In this document: piece by piece, positions 7,079-13,799 of the stretch
How the letters are laid out: each line of letters opens with the position of its first letter
Numbering within the stretch: the stretch's first letter is position 1
Assembly (NCBI GenBank): GCA_023659785.1
Contig: JAGXOR010000019.1
Location: forward strand, 1-16,320
Direction: 5' to 3'
Length of the DNA stretch: 16,320 bases
DNA from: Methanomicrobia archaeon LH_S13
GTDB lineage: Archaea > Halobacteriota > Syntropharchaeia > Alkanophagales > Methanospirareceae
Position numbers and translations under genes: made by a program
The notes under the pieces: model-generated
Seen by the model: the letters and a program-made list of their open reading frames with translations, nothing else
The model's database searches: none
What the model was told of the DNA's origin: nothing

Positions 7079-8302
7079 ATGGAAAATTTGTTTGAGGACC
7101 TGATAGATGAAGGTAAGATATTTGCAAATAGAGAGGTACTTCGCTCTACTTTTATCCCCGAAAATCTGCCACATCGGAAGAAGCAGATAAAAGGTTTAGC
7201 TGATACGTTATCGCCAGCGTTAAAAGGAGAGACACCTTCCAACATAGTGACTTATGGTAAGACCGGGACAGGTAAGACAGCTACGGTGAAATACGTGAGT
7301 AAGGAATTAGAAGAGATGGGAGAGAAGAGAGGCAGTAAATGCACTACGCTATATATCAACAGCGAGGTATTTGACACGCAGTATCGTGTTTTTGCTTATC
7401 TCGCAAGGGTATTCAATAAGCAAGTTCCGATGATCGGATGGCCGACAGACATGGTATATTCAGAGTTCAAGACAGGGGTAGATGCAGAAGATAGATGCGT
7501 AATCGTGATATTGGATGAGGTGGACAAGCTAGCGAGCAAAGGTGACGGTGCTTTATATAATCTCTCAAGGATAAACAGTGAACTAAATCACGCAAAAGTA
7601 AGCATGATAGGCATTTCAAATGACCTTACATTTACGGAGCTATTGGATCAAAGGGTGAGATCTTCGTTAGGCGAGGAAGAAATAATATTCCCGCCTTACA
7701 ATGCCAACCAGTTGCAGGATATTCTGGGTGATAGGGCGGAAATAGCGTTCAATGTATCGGCGGTGGACGATGCAGTGATACCGCTATGCGCTGCTTTCGC
7801 CGCCCAGGAGCATGGAGACGCAAGGCGTGCTCTTGACCTGCTACGTGCATCAGGGGAAATTGCAGAACGCACGGGATCCGAGATGGTAACTGAGGGGCAT
7901 GTGCGGCTCGCAGGTAAAAAGATAGAAGCGAATAGAATAGTTGAGGTGGTAAAAACACTGCCGCTACAGTCAAAAGTTGTGTTAAGCGGTGTGCTCCTGC
8001 TACACAGAGAAAGAAACAAAAGCCGCTTCTCCAGCGGCGAAGTCTATAATATGTACCGGAAATTATGTAACCATCTGGGCACGGAGGCGCTAACGCAGCG
8101 GCGTGTTACCGATTTTGTCTCGGAACTGGACATTTTGGGGTTGATAAATGCAGTGGTAGTAAGCAAAGGCCGATACGGCCGTACAAAGGAGATATCGCTA
8201 AGTGTGCCAGCCCAGAGTGTGCAGCCTGTCCTGTTTGAAGACTATAAGCTTAAAGCAATATCTAATATCAGAGTAAAAGCACAAGCGCAGATAACATTGT
8301 AG
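7079..8302 (+). CDS. cdc6: Orc1/Cdc6-type replication initiator
   Basis: AAA+ ATPase with a C-terminal winged helix that binds origin recognition boxes and loads the MCM helicase. Seen: the typical opening IFANREVLRSTFIPENLPHR, Walker A GKTGTGKT at residues 60-67, Walker B VIVILDEVD with Asp146-Glu147, sensor 1 in GISNDL, the arginine-containing sensor 2 region HGDARRALDLLRASGEIAE, and the winged helix (about 310-395, VYNMYRKLCNHLG and LDILGLINAVVVSKGRYGRT). All nucleotide-binding residues are present, so it should be active. The ATG at 7079 follows a G-rich ribosome-site-like stretch. The stop is 13 bases before rpl7ae, so replication initiator and ribosomal proteins may share a transcript. 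Archaeal origins often adjoin such genes, but no origin boxes were seen in the upstream gap. Confidence 0.95.
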   Translation: MENLFEDLIDEGKIFANREVLRSTFIPENLPHRKKQIKGLADTLSPALKGETPSNIVTYGKTGTGKTATVKYVSKELEEMGEKRGSKCTTLYINSEVFDTQYRVFAYLARVFNKQVPMIGWPTDMVYSEFKTGVDAEDRCVIVILDEVDKLASKGDGALYNLSRINSELNHAKVSMIGISNDLTFTELLDQRVRSSLGEEEIIFPPYNANQLQDILGDRAEIAFNVSAVDDAVIPLCAAFAAQEHGDARRALDLLRASGEIAERTGSEMVTEGHVRLAGKKIEANRIVEVVKTLPLQSKVVLSGVLLLHRERNKSRFSSGEVYNMYRKLCNHLGTEALTQRRVTDFVSELDILGLINAVVVSKGRYGRTKEISLSVPAQSVQPVLFEDYKLKAISNIRVKAQAQITL

Positions 8303-8315
8303 GGGGAAATGAAAG

Positions 8316-8711
8316 ATGAGCGAGGAAGAAAAAGAAAAGGCAAATATGCCAGCGTACGTTAAGTTTGAGGTGCGGGAGGATTTGCAAAATAAGTCGTTAG
8401 AGGCTTTAGATTTGGCAAGGACTACGGGTAGCGTAAAGAAGGGGACAAATGAAACCACAAAAATCATAGAAATGGGAATGGCAAAGTTAGTGCTGATTGG
8501 TGAGGATGTTACTCCAGAGGAGATATTAATGCATCTTCCACCGTTATGCGAGGAGAAAGATGTTTCATATATCTATGTAAAAAGCCAGCGTGATTTAGGG
8601 GCTGCTTGTGGTATAAACAAAGGTTGTGCCTCTGCTGCCATCGTTGACCCGGGAAAAGCAGAAGAAGTGATTGGGGGAATTATAGCGGAATTGGAGGAAA
8701 TAAAAGGGTAA
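8316..8711 (+). CDS. rpl7ae: Ribosomal protein L7Ae (kink-turn binding)
   Basis: Binds kink-turn RNA in 23S rRNA and is also a core subunit of archaeal C/D and H/ACA guide RNPs and of RNase P. Seen: the 131-residue length and the L7Ae/L30e fold with VKKGTNETTKIIEMG (RNA contact loop), KLVLIGEDVTPEEI, and the closing AACGINKGCASAAIVDPG segment. The first twelve residues (MSEEEKEKANMP) are a charged extension; the second ATG at residue 11 would start at the usual family N terminus, but AGGGGGAAAT before 8316 supports the longer form. It heads the L7Ae-S28e-L24e cluster common in archaea. Confidence 0.95.
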   Translation: MSEEEKEKANMPAYVKFEVREDLQNKSLEALDLARTTGSVKKGTNETTKIIEMGMAKLVLIGEDVTPEEILMHLPPLCEEKDVSYIYVKSQRDLGAACGINKGCASAAIVDPGKAEEVIGGIIAELEEIKG

Positions 8712-8729
8712 TGTAAGTAGGAAGGTGTA

Positions 8730-8942
8730 ATGAGCGAAGAGAGAGGAACACCTGCTGCGGTGATAGAAATAGTAGGTAGGACGGGAATGCATGGCGAATC
8801 TACGCAGATAAAGTGTAAAGTAATGGAAGGGCGGAATAAAGGAAGAATAATAACGAGGAATTGTAGAGGGCCTATAAGAACAGGCGATGTTATTGTGCTG
8901 CTGGAGACAGATAGAGAAGTGAGGAAATTACTGAGAAGGTAG
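8730..8942 (+). CDS. rps28e: Ribosomal protein S28e
   Basis: Small archaeal/eukaryotic 30S protein with an OB fold, near the mRNA exit region. The 70 residues cover the whole family: TPAAVIEIVGRTGMHGE at the N terminus, KGRIITRNCRGPIRTGD in the middle, and the conserved basic tail ETDREVRKLLRR. It lies 18 bases after rpl7ae and 21 before rpl24e, in the standard order. AGGAAGGTG shortly before the ATG is a good Shine-Dalgarno match. Confidence 0.96.
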   Translation: MSEERGTPAAVIEIVGRTGMHGESTQIKCKVMEGRNKGRIITRNCRGPIRTGDVIVLLETDREVRKLLRR

Positions 8943-8963
8943 GAAAGCGGAGAAGAGAAGGAA

Positions 8964-9167
8964 ATGGGAAAGAAATGCTCTTTTTGTGATTCGCCAATAG
9001 AGCCAGGTCGAGGGAAGATGTATGTAAAGCGCGATGGGACGGTTTTTTATTTCTGCAGTTCTAAATGTGAACACGCGATGATAAAGCTGGGGAGAAAAAG
9101 AAGAAAGGTGAAGTGGGCTGCTAAAAGTAAAAGCAATTCACTAAATGGTCACGAAAGAATTAATTAA
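8964..9167 (+). CDS. rpl24e: Ribosomal protein L24e (zinc ribbon)
   Basis: Archaeal/eukaryotic 50S protein with a treble-clef zinc finger. Four cysteines are in place: Cys5 and Cys8 (KCSFCDSPI) and Cys31 and Cys35 (FCSSKC). The conserved IEPGRGKMYVKRDGTVFYFC segment follows the family closely. The final seven or so residues (SLNGHERIN) are encoded in the overlap with the fumarase gene. At 67 residues it is slightly longer than many homologues; the tail after KVKWAAKSK is probably not conserved. In many euryarchaea the next gene is nucleoside diphosphate kinase; here it is not. Confidence 0.95.
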   Translation: MGKKCSFCDSPIEPGRGKMYVKRDGTVFYFCSSKCEHAMIKLGRKRRKVKWAAKSKSNSLNGHERIN

Positions 9168-10029
9168 GGATGTAACGGTAAACATTTTGAGAAGGGCAGA
9201 GGCAACACTTCCGAGCGATGTGAAAGATGTGCTGGTTCGCGCATACGAGTGCGAAACGAGTGAAATAGCAAAGGTACAGTTGAAGGCGATGCTTGAGAAT
9301 GTTAAGCTCGCAGATGAGATGCAAAGACCTTTATGTCAGGATACGGGCATTCCTCTTTTTTATGTGACGCTCGGAAGTGGCAACGCAAACCCTCACGTGA
9401 TTGAGAGTGGCATAAGAGAAGGAGTGAAAAAAGCAACGAAAACAATCCCTTTGCGCCCAAACGTGGTGAACGCGATAACAAGAGAGGGCGGAGCGGGGAA
9501 AGAAGCGAACATAGGTGATAGAATGCCGTATATAAATTATAAAATCGCGGATATCAATGGACTTGAGATACTCGCATTTCCAAAAGGTGGTGGTTCGGAG
9601 AACGTAAGTGCGTTTACCATGTTATCTCCTAAGCCGGAGAAGGAAGCAGTGAAAGAGATAAATAATTTTGTCCTCGATGCGGTGCTCCGTGCTGCCGGGA
9701 AACCTTGCCCGCCCACAATCATTGGTGTGGGTATAGGTGGCTCTGCGGATATGGCGATGAGTCTTGCAAAAGCGGCGTTGCTTCGACTGGTAGGCGTGAG
9801 GCACAAAGATGCGCGGATATCGAGAATTGAAGAGGAACTACTGGAAGCGGTGAACAACACGGGGATAGGTCCTATGGGTTTAGGAGGAAAAACAACTGCG
9901 CTTGATGTGCATATAGAAACAGCGGATACGCACATAACAAGTTTGCCCGTAGCGATAAATTTTCAGTGCTGGGCAGCCCGTAAGGCGTCTGCAAAGATAT
10001 ATTTGAGTGGTGAAGTGGAATATTTGTGA
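9145..10029 (+). CDS. fumA: Class I (Fe-S) fumarate hydratase, alpha subunit
   Basis: The N-terminal half of the two-subunit class I fumarase (or the related L-tartrate dehydratase), interconverting fumarate and malate using a [4Fe-4S] cluster. Three candidate cluster cysteines are seen: Cys64 in PLCQDTGIP, Cys188 in KPCPPTIIGVGIGGSAD and Cys275 in NFQCWAARK. GGGSENVSAF and TGIGPMGLGGKTTALDV also match. At 294 residues it is full length. The ATG at 9145 overlaps the end of rpl24e by 23 bases, without a clear ribosome site; the resulting N terminus (TKELIKDVTVNILRRAE) matches the family. The beta subunit is not the next gene, so it must lie elsewhere. The use in an incomplete citrate cycle is inference. 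Confidence 0.9.
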   Translation: MVTKELIKDVTVNILRRAEATLPSDVKDVLVRAYECETSEIAKVQLKAMLENVKLADEMQRPLCQDTGIPLFYVTLGSGNANPHVIESGIREGVKKATKTIPLRPNVVNAITREGGAGKEANIGDRMPYINYKIADINGLEILAFPKGGGSENVSAFTMLSPKPEKEAVKEINNFVLDAVLRAAGKPCPPTIIGVGIGGSADMAMSLAKAALLRLVGVRHKDARISRIEEELLEAVNNTGIGPMGLGGKTTALDVHIETADTHITSLPVAINFQCWAARKASAKIYLSGEVEYL

Positions 10030-11603
10030 CTAAAATGAAGACTGATGAAGAACGCGGGGTTCCGTCCCACGACCCAGCAAGCCCTGTAAGGGATTATATG
10101 ACGTCAGAGGAGATAGCTGCCACAGATGAGAATTGCAGATTCTTTGGGCTTTCTTCTTTACAACTGATGGAAAATGCAGGTGCTAACCTCGCGAAGGAGG
10201 TGAAAAAGAGGTTCGCGCGTGGTGAAGTCACGATAATGGCAGGGAAAGGAAATAACGGCGGCGATGCTTTCGTGGCTGCGAGGCATTTGAAAAAGGAAAA
10301 AATTGACACGAAAATAGTTTTAATAGGCAGTGCAAAAGGTTTGAGGACAGAAGAGGCAAGAAGAAACTATCAAATTTTAAAAGCAGGCGGGTATGAAATC
10401 AAAGAAATAACCGATTCTTCTGCACTAAAAGCAAGAAAAACGCTCCTAGACAGTTCGGATGTGATAGTGGATGCGATTTTCGGCACGGGTGTAAGAGGTA
10501 GAATACGCGAGCCAGAGGCAACTGCAATAGATATAATAAACCAGGCAAAAGCAAACTCAAGTGCATTCATCGTTGCATTAGATATCCCTTCCGGGTTGGA
10601 CCCCGATACAGGTGAAGCGGAGAAAGCAGTTAGGGCAAATCTTACGGTTACATTTCATAAAGCCAAAGAAGGCTTACTTAAAAGAGATGCTGAGGACTAT
10701 GTTGGTGAATTGGTGGTTGCGAATATTGGCATTCCCGAAGGACTGGAGAAATTAGCAGGTCCAGGGGATGTAAGAATGGTAGTGAAGAGAAAAGCAAGCA
10801 GCCATAAAGGTGATAACGGCAGAGTGTTAATAGTTGGTGGCGGTCCTTTTTTTGGTGCGCCGGCTTTAGCTGCTCTTGCGGCTCTACGCGCTGGTGCGGA
10901 CTGGGTGACAATAGCGGCACCTAAAAGCGTTTCTTCTATTATCTCATCCCTATCATCCAATTTGATTGTTCAACCTCTTTCTTCTGAGACATTGGTAGAG
11001 AAGGACGTGCCAGTGGTATCAAATTTGATAAGAAAGCATGATGTAGTGGTGATAGGCATGGGATTAGGGGTAGCGAAAGAGACGAAAAGTGCAAAGAGGG
11101 CGATAATTGAAGATGAAGCGAACAAGCGCGTGGTGGTAGATGCGGATGGCTTATATGGATTACATTTGCCCGCGAAAGTAGAAGATAAGAGCATTATCGT
11201 AACACCTCACGCGGGAGAATTAGCAAAGATGGAAATAGAGGGAAGCGTAAAAGTGCCGCCGAATGATATGATGGAAGAAAGGATGAATTTTGTGAGGGAA
11301 TTTTCGTCGGCAAATAAAATTGTTACTTTGATGAAGGGTTCCACCGATATTATATCAGACGGTGTTCGTGTGAAGATAAATAGAGCAGGGAATGCAGGGA
11401 TGACAGTTGGCGGCACTGGAGATGTGCTTGCGGGTGTAACTGGTGCTTTCTTTGCAATCGCCAATGACCCATTCAAAGTGGCAACTGCTGCTGCGTTCGT
11501 AAACGGCGCTGCGGGGGAGATCGCATTTAAAGAGAAAGGATATGGATTGCTTGCTACGGATGTGATGGAAAATATCCCGAAGGTTATAAGGGAGATGAGA
11601 TGA
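10026..11603 (+). CDS. nnr: Bifunctional NAD(P)H-hydrate epimerase / ADP-dependent dehydratase
   Basis: Repairs hydrated NAD(P)H: the N-terminal NnrE domain epimerises R- and S-NAD(P)HX and the C-terminal ribokinase-like NnrD domain dehydrates the S form with ADP or ATP. NnrE (about 25-245): LMENAGANLA, AGKGNNGGDAF (72-82), DAIFGTGVRG, ALDIPSGLDPDTG. NnrD (about 257-525): SHKGDNGRVLIVGGG, VIGMGLG, VVDADGLY, TPHAGELAKM, LMKGSTDII, and GGTGDVLAG with catalytic Asp466. The start is uncertain: GTG 10026 overlaps the fumarase stop, ATG 10035 follows, and ATG 10098 gives MTSEEIAATDENCRFF, close to the usual family N terminus. The first 20 residues from GTG look unconserved. The stop lies 11 bases from the convergent scpB-like gene. 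Confidence 0.93.
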   Translation: MTKMKTDEERGVPSHDPASPVRDYMTSEEIAATDENCRFFGLSSLQLMENAGANLAKEVKKRFARGEVTIMAGKGNNGGDAFVAARHLKKEKIDTKIVLIGSAKGLRTEEARRNYQILKAGGYEIKEITDSSALKARKTLLDSSDVIVDAIFGTGVRGRIREPEATAIDIINQAKANSSAFIVALDIPSGLDPDTGEAEKAVRANLTVTFHKAKEGLLKRDAEDYVGELVVANIGIPEGLEKLAGPGDVRMVVKRKASSHKGDNGRVLIVGGGPFFGAPALAALAALRAGADWVTIAAPKSVSSIISSLSSNLIVQPLSSETLVEKDVPVVSNLIRKHDVVVIGMGLGVAKETKSAKRAIIEDEANKRVVVDADGLYGLHLPAKVEDKSIIVTPHAGELAKMEIEGSVKVPPNDMMEERMNFVREFSSANKIVTLMKGSTDIISDGVRVKINRAGNAGMTVGGTGDVLAGVTGAFFAIANDPFKVATAAAFVNGAAGEIAFKEKGYGLLATDVMENIPKVIREMR

Positions 11604-11614
11604 CCAATTCGATT

Positions 11615-12199
11615 TTACGCGGACAAAATCAAATCCAACAGCGATTTCCTATCCACTTCCGCTCGTGTCCTCCATCCAATATACAATACTTTATCATCTT
11701 CACCCAAATACCCTTGCCTGATATACCTGTCCAGAGCGGAGTAAATTCTATGTTTAGAGAATTTATCGGCTAAAAAATCTTCTATCGTCTTACGCGGGAC
11801 TTTACCTTGCTTTGAAATGATATAAGCCAAAGTAGCAGATAGCATTGCGACATCATCTATTCGTGCACCAGAAGCCTTTTCAATTAGGTGGTTTTTAAGC
11901 ACGATTATAAATCTGTCACGCTCCGTTTTTTCTTTTCCTTCGCTTTTCTCTACTTCCCCTTCCCCTTCTCCTTCTTTGCTTATCCTCTTTACTTCCATTC
12001 CAAATCTATGAAGAGCGGAATTTAAAACCGCGATTACATCCATATAATTGTCTCCTAACGCCTTTTTAAGCTCCCAGCCTTTGACCCCCGGGTTTCTATG
12101 CCTCCGGAAGAATAACAACTGGGCGGCTTTTTTCACCTTCCTCTCTGCTCTTGTCCGTAATTCCTCTTCTGTTTCTGTTTCCTCTTCCATCTCATCCAA
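11615..12199 (-). CDS. scpB: ScpB-like chromosome segregation protein (double winged helix)
   Basis: Probable archaeal counterpart of ScpB, the winged-helix partner of the kleisin ScpA in SMC condensin. Seen: a first winged-helix-like region (about 20-75, QLLFFRRHRNPGVKGWELKK), an acidic-basic linker of Glu/Lys/Gly repeats (about 75-95, SKEGEGEGEVEKSEGKEK), and a second winged helix (about 110-190) in which DVAMLSATLAYIISKQGKV-RKTIEDFLADK matches the ScpB pattern 'ALETLAIIAYKQ-PVTRAEIE'. Assigned largely by this pattern and by the adjacent scpA-like gene. The ATG at 12199 (or 12190) overlaps the 3' end of scpA by 67 (or 58) bases in another frame. Sequence is diverged from bacterial ScpB; another winged-helix function is possible. 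Confidence 0.6.
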   Translation of the reverse strand: MDEMEEETETEEELRTRAERKVKKAAQLLFFRRHRNPGVKGWELKKALGDNYMDVIAVLNSALHRFGMEVKRISKEGEGEGEVEKSEGKEKTERDRFIIVLKNHLIEKASGARIDDVAMLSATLAYIISKQGKVPRKTIEDFLADKFSKHRIYSALDRYIRQGYLGEDDKVLYIGWRTRAEVDRKSLLDLILSA

Positions 12200-12942
12200 T
12201 CCTCATAGCTTAACGAAATTGGAACAGACCTCACCTCGCCAGTGTTTGCTTTTGTTTTGATATAGCACGGGGAAATAAAAATTTCTTCTTCTAAGGGATT
12301 TATATCGAGTTCCGCTTTTCCTTCGCTTACCAGGTAACTCGTCAGATAAGCCTTTTTAATACTGCTTTCAAAGTCATCTTCATAAATAAAATCTCGATAT
12401 TCGATTCTGCCACGTTCCTCGAGGTCTTTTGAAATTATTTTTATCGAATCCTCGAATTCAGTCTCGGATAAGACGTTCAAATCAATCAAATCCTCGATGC
12501 TCAACGTGATTTCAAGAGTTGACGCAACCGGAAATTCTTCCTTTCTCTCACTGAAGGGTAATAGTGCGTTCCAGTAATCCAGTCCCTCCTTCAATCTCCT
12601 TGGCGTGAGTCTATCCATTGATATGATAGGATGCCATGATTTAAATAACGCGTTTGCTAACTGAACTGGCTCCAGCATTTTTAGTTTTAGCTCCATTAAC
12701 ACAGGGTCTATATAGAATGAGGAGGAGCGGTCGCGTATCCATTTACCCTGCAATTTGATTATCTTTGTTAGCTCGGAGAGCACCTCTGCGTCTAAAAGCA
12801 GGTCATCTAAGTGCTTCCACTTTTTAAGATACTGTTTCAGCGTTTCCAGGAACTTTTTGACGTCCAGGTCAAAAGGGTCGGTCCCCTCTTTTTGTATGGT
12901 CTTGCAGAAGTTTATCAGCCTGGATAGCTCGTCTGGTTTCAT
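12133..12942 (-). CDS. scpA: ScpA-like kleisin
   Basis: Probable kleisin subunit bridging the two SMC heads. Seen: KEGTDPFDLDVKKFLE (residues 18-33), matching the ScpA 'DPWDIDV' opening; a helix LLLDAEVLSELTKIIKLQGKW (about 48-68), where ScpA has its 'AATLLLIKSKMLL' segment; and a C-terminal winged helix (about 195-245, SSIKKAYLTSYLVSEGKAEL...EEEIFI) like ScpA's 'FLALLELVK.GKV...F.DI'. At 269 residues it is within the usual range. The tail is very basic (RWKRKQKQKRNYGQEQRGR) and is encoded in the overlap with scpB. The ATG is 5 bases after larB, so both are in one operon. No smc gene is in the window. Function is inferred from pattern and neighbour. Confidence 0.7.
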   Translation of the reverse strand: MKPDELSRLINFCKTIQKEGTDPFDLDVKKFLETLKQYLKKWKHLDDLLLDAEVLSELTKIIKLQGKWIRDRSSSFYIDPVLMELKLKMLEPVQLANALFKSWHPIISMDRLTPRRLKEGLDYWNALLPFSERKEEFPVASTLEITLSIEDLIDLNVLSETEFEDSIKIISKDLEERGRIEYRDFIYEDDFESSIKKAYLTSYLVSEGKAELDINPLEEEIFISPCYIKTKANTGEVRSVPISLSYEDWMRWKRKQKQKRNYGQEQRGR

Positions 12943-12947
12943 TTGGT

Positions 12948-13718
12948 TTATTTTTTAGGTTTTCCGCGCACGCATTTGGCAGCGAAAGTCGCAGCTCCAA
13001 CGCCGTTGTCTATATTTACCACTGCTAATCCTGGCGAGCAGCTCTGGAGCATAGAAAGAAGCGCCGCTACTCCTTTCCCTCCAAGCCCATATCCCACGGA
13101 AGCGGGAACTCCTATCACCGGAATCTCCACCAAACTTGCTACTACGGAGGGCAATGCTCCCTCCATACCTGCAACTACGATTATCGCCGCTACGCGGGCA
13201 TTTACAATTTCCTCAAGGGGTTCTACCAGCCGGTGTATGCCTGCAATACCCACATCATACGCTTTTATTACTTCACAACCGCAGACCTCAGCAACAACTC
13301 TCGCTTCATCGGCAACAGGTCTATCGGCAGTTCCGGCCGCGATTAGCCCTATTTTACCTCTCTTTTCAAATTCATATCCCTTTTTCTTTACTAATATTGT
13401 TTTCGCAATCTTGTTACGAGCAATTTCAAATTCGTTATTTTCTCCTACGCGCTTTTTAATCTCCACTGCCTCTTTTTCTCTTGCCCTACTTATCAATGCA
13501 AAATCCTTAGCGGTTGCAAGTGCCATCGCTATATCAGCCACTTCAGCACTGCTTTTTCCCTCTGCAAAGATTATCTCAGGTATGCCACTTCTATGGGACC
13601 TGTTTATGTCTATTCTCGCAAAATCCTTTACTTTTCTTATGCTTTCTAACTTCAGTTCCCCGCATGCCTCTTCTATATCCATCTCCCTGCGTGAAAATCG
13701 CTTCAGTATCTCTTCCAT
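12948..13718 (-). CDS. larB: LarB, nickel-pincer nucleotide cofactor synthesis carboxylase
   Basis: LarB carboxylates the pyridinium ring of nicotinic acid adenine dinucleotide and cleaves its phosphoanhydride, the first step to the nickel-pincer cofactor of lactate racemase-type enzymes. The C-terminal domain (about 120-256) resembles PurE/AIR carboxylase: AAGTADRPVADEA, DVGIAGIHRL, VVAGMEGALPSVVA, PVIGVPASVGYG and AVVNIDNGVGAA are all LarB hallmarks. The N-terminal 110 residues carry the RSGIPEIIFAEGK stretch also typical of LarB. Full length at 256 residues. It is first in the larB-scpA-scpB operon and divergent from priL. larC and larE are not in the window, so the pathway is incomplete here; LarB homologues without a larA gene are common in archaea. 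Confidence 0.92.
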   Translation of the reverse strand: MEEILKRFSRREMDIEEACGELKLESIRKVKDFARIDINRSHRSGIPEIIFAEGKSSAEVADIAMALATAKDFALISRAREKEAVEIKKRVGENNEFEIARNKIAKTILVKKKGYEFEKRGKIGLIAAGTADRPVADEARVVAEVCGCEVIKAYDVGIAGIHRLVEPLEEIVNARVAAIIVVAGMEGALPSVVASLVEIPVIGVPASVGYGLGGKGVAALLSMLQSCSPGLAVVNIDNGVGAATFAAKCVRGKPKK

Positions 13719-13785
13719 GAGACGAAATTAATTTAAAAACTGATGATTATTTTTTATTTTATATTCTGAAATTTAGGTAGATATT
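13719..13785. promoter_or_regulatory. Divergent promoter region between larB and priL
   Basis: For priL a TATA-like ATTTTATATTC (about 13755-13766) is centred about 25 bases before the ATG at 13786, the spacing expected for a leaderless archaeal mRNA. For larB the opposite strand offers TTTTTAAATTAATTT (about 13725-13740) and a more distant A/T run. No Shine-Dalgarno sequence precedes either start. Confidence 0.5.
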
Positions 13786-13799
13786 ATGGTAGATATTAT
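13776..13799 (+). repeat. 12-bp tandem duplication over the priL start codon
   Basis: GGTAGATATTAT occurs twice in direct succession (13776-13787 and 13788-13799). The ATG at 13786 forms at the unit junction; after the second copy the next bases give ATA ATG, putting a second in-frame ATG at 13801. The unit is four codons long, so the copy number changes the N terminus without shifting frame. Confidence 0.9.

Noticed and set aside
6992..7174. N-terminal extension of the kinase on the - strand (to 7174)
   Set aside because: It overlaps the conserved start of cdc6, reads as low-complexity hydrophobic sequence, and a good ATG with a ribosome site exists at 6991.
11595..11620. Terminator hairpin between convergent nnr and scpB-like genes
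   Set aside because: The gap is 11 bases without an inverted repeat or T-run.
12943..13731. 262-codon + strand open frame opposite larB
   Set aside because: It mirrors larB almost exactly; its Ala/Ser/Thr/Ile/Pro-rich sequence has no motif, whereas the - strand carries all LarB motifs.
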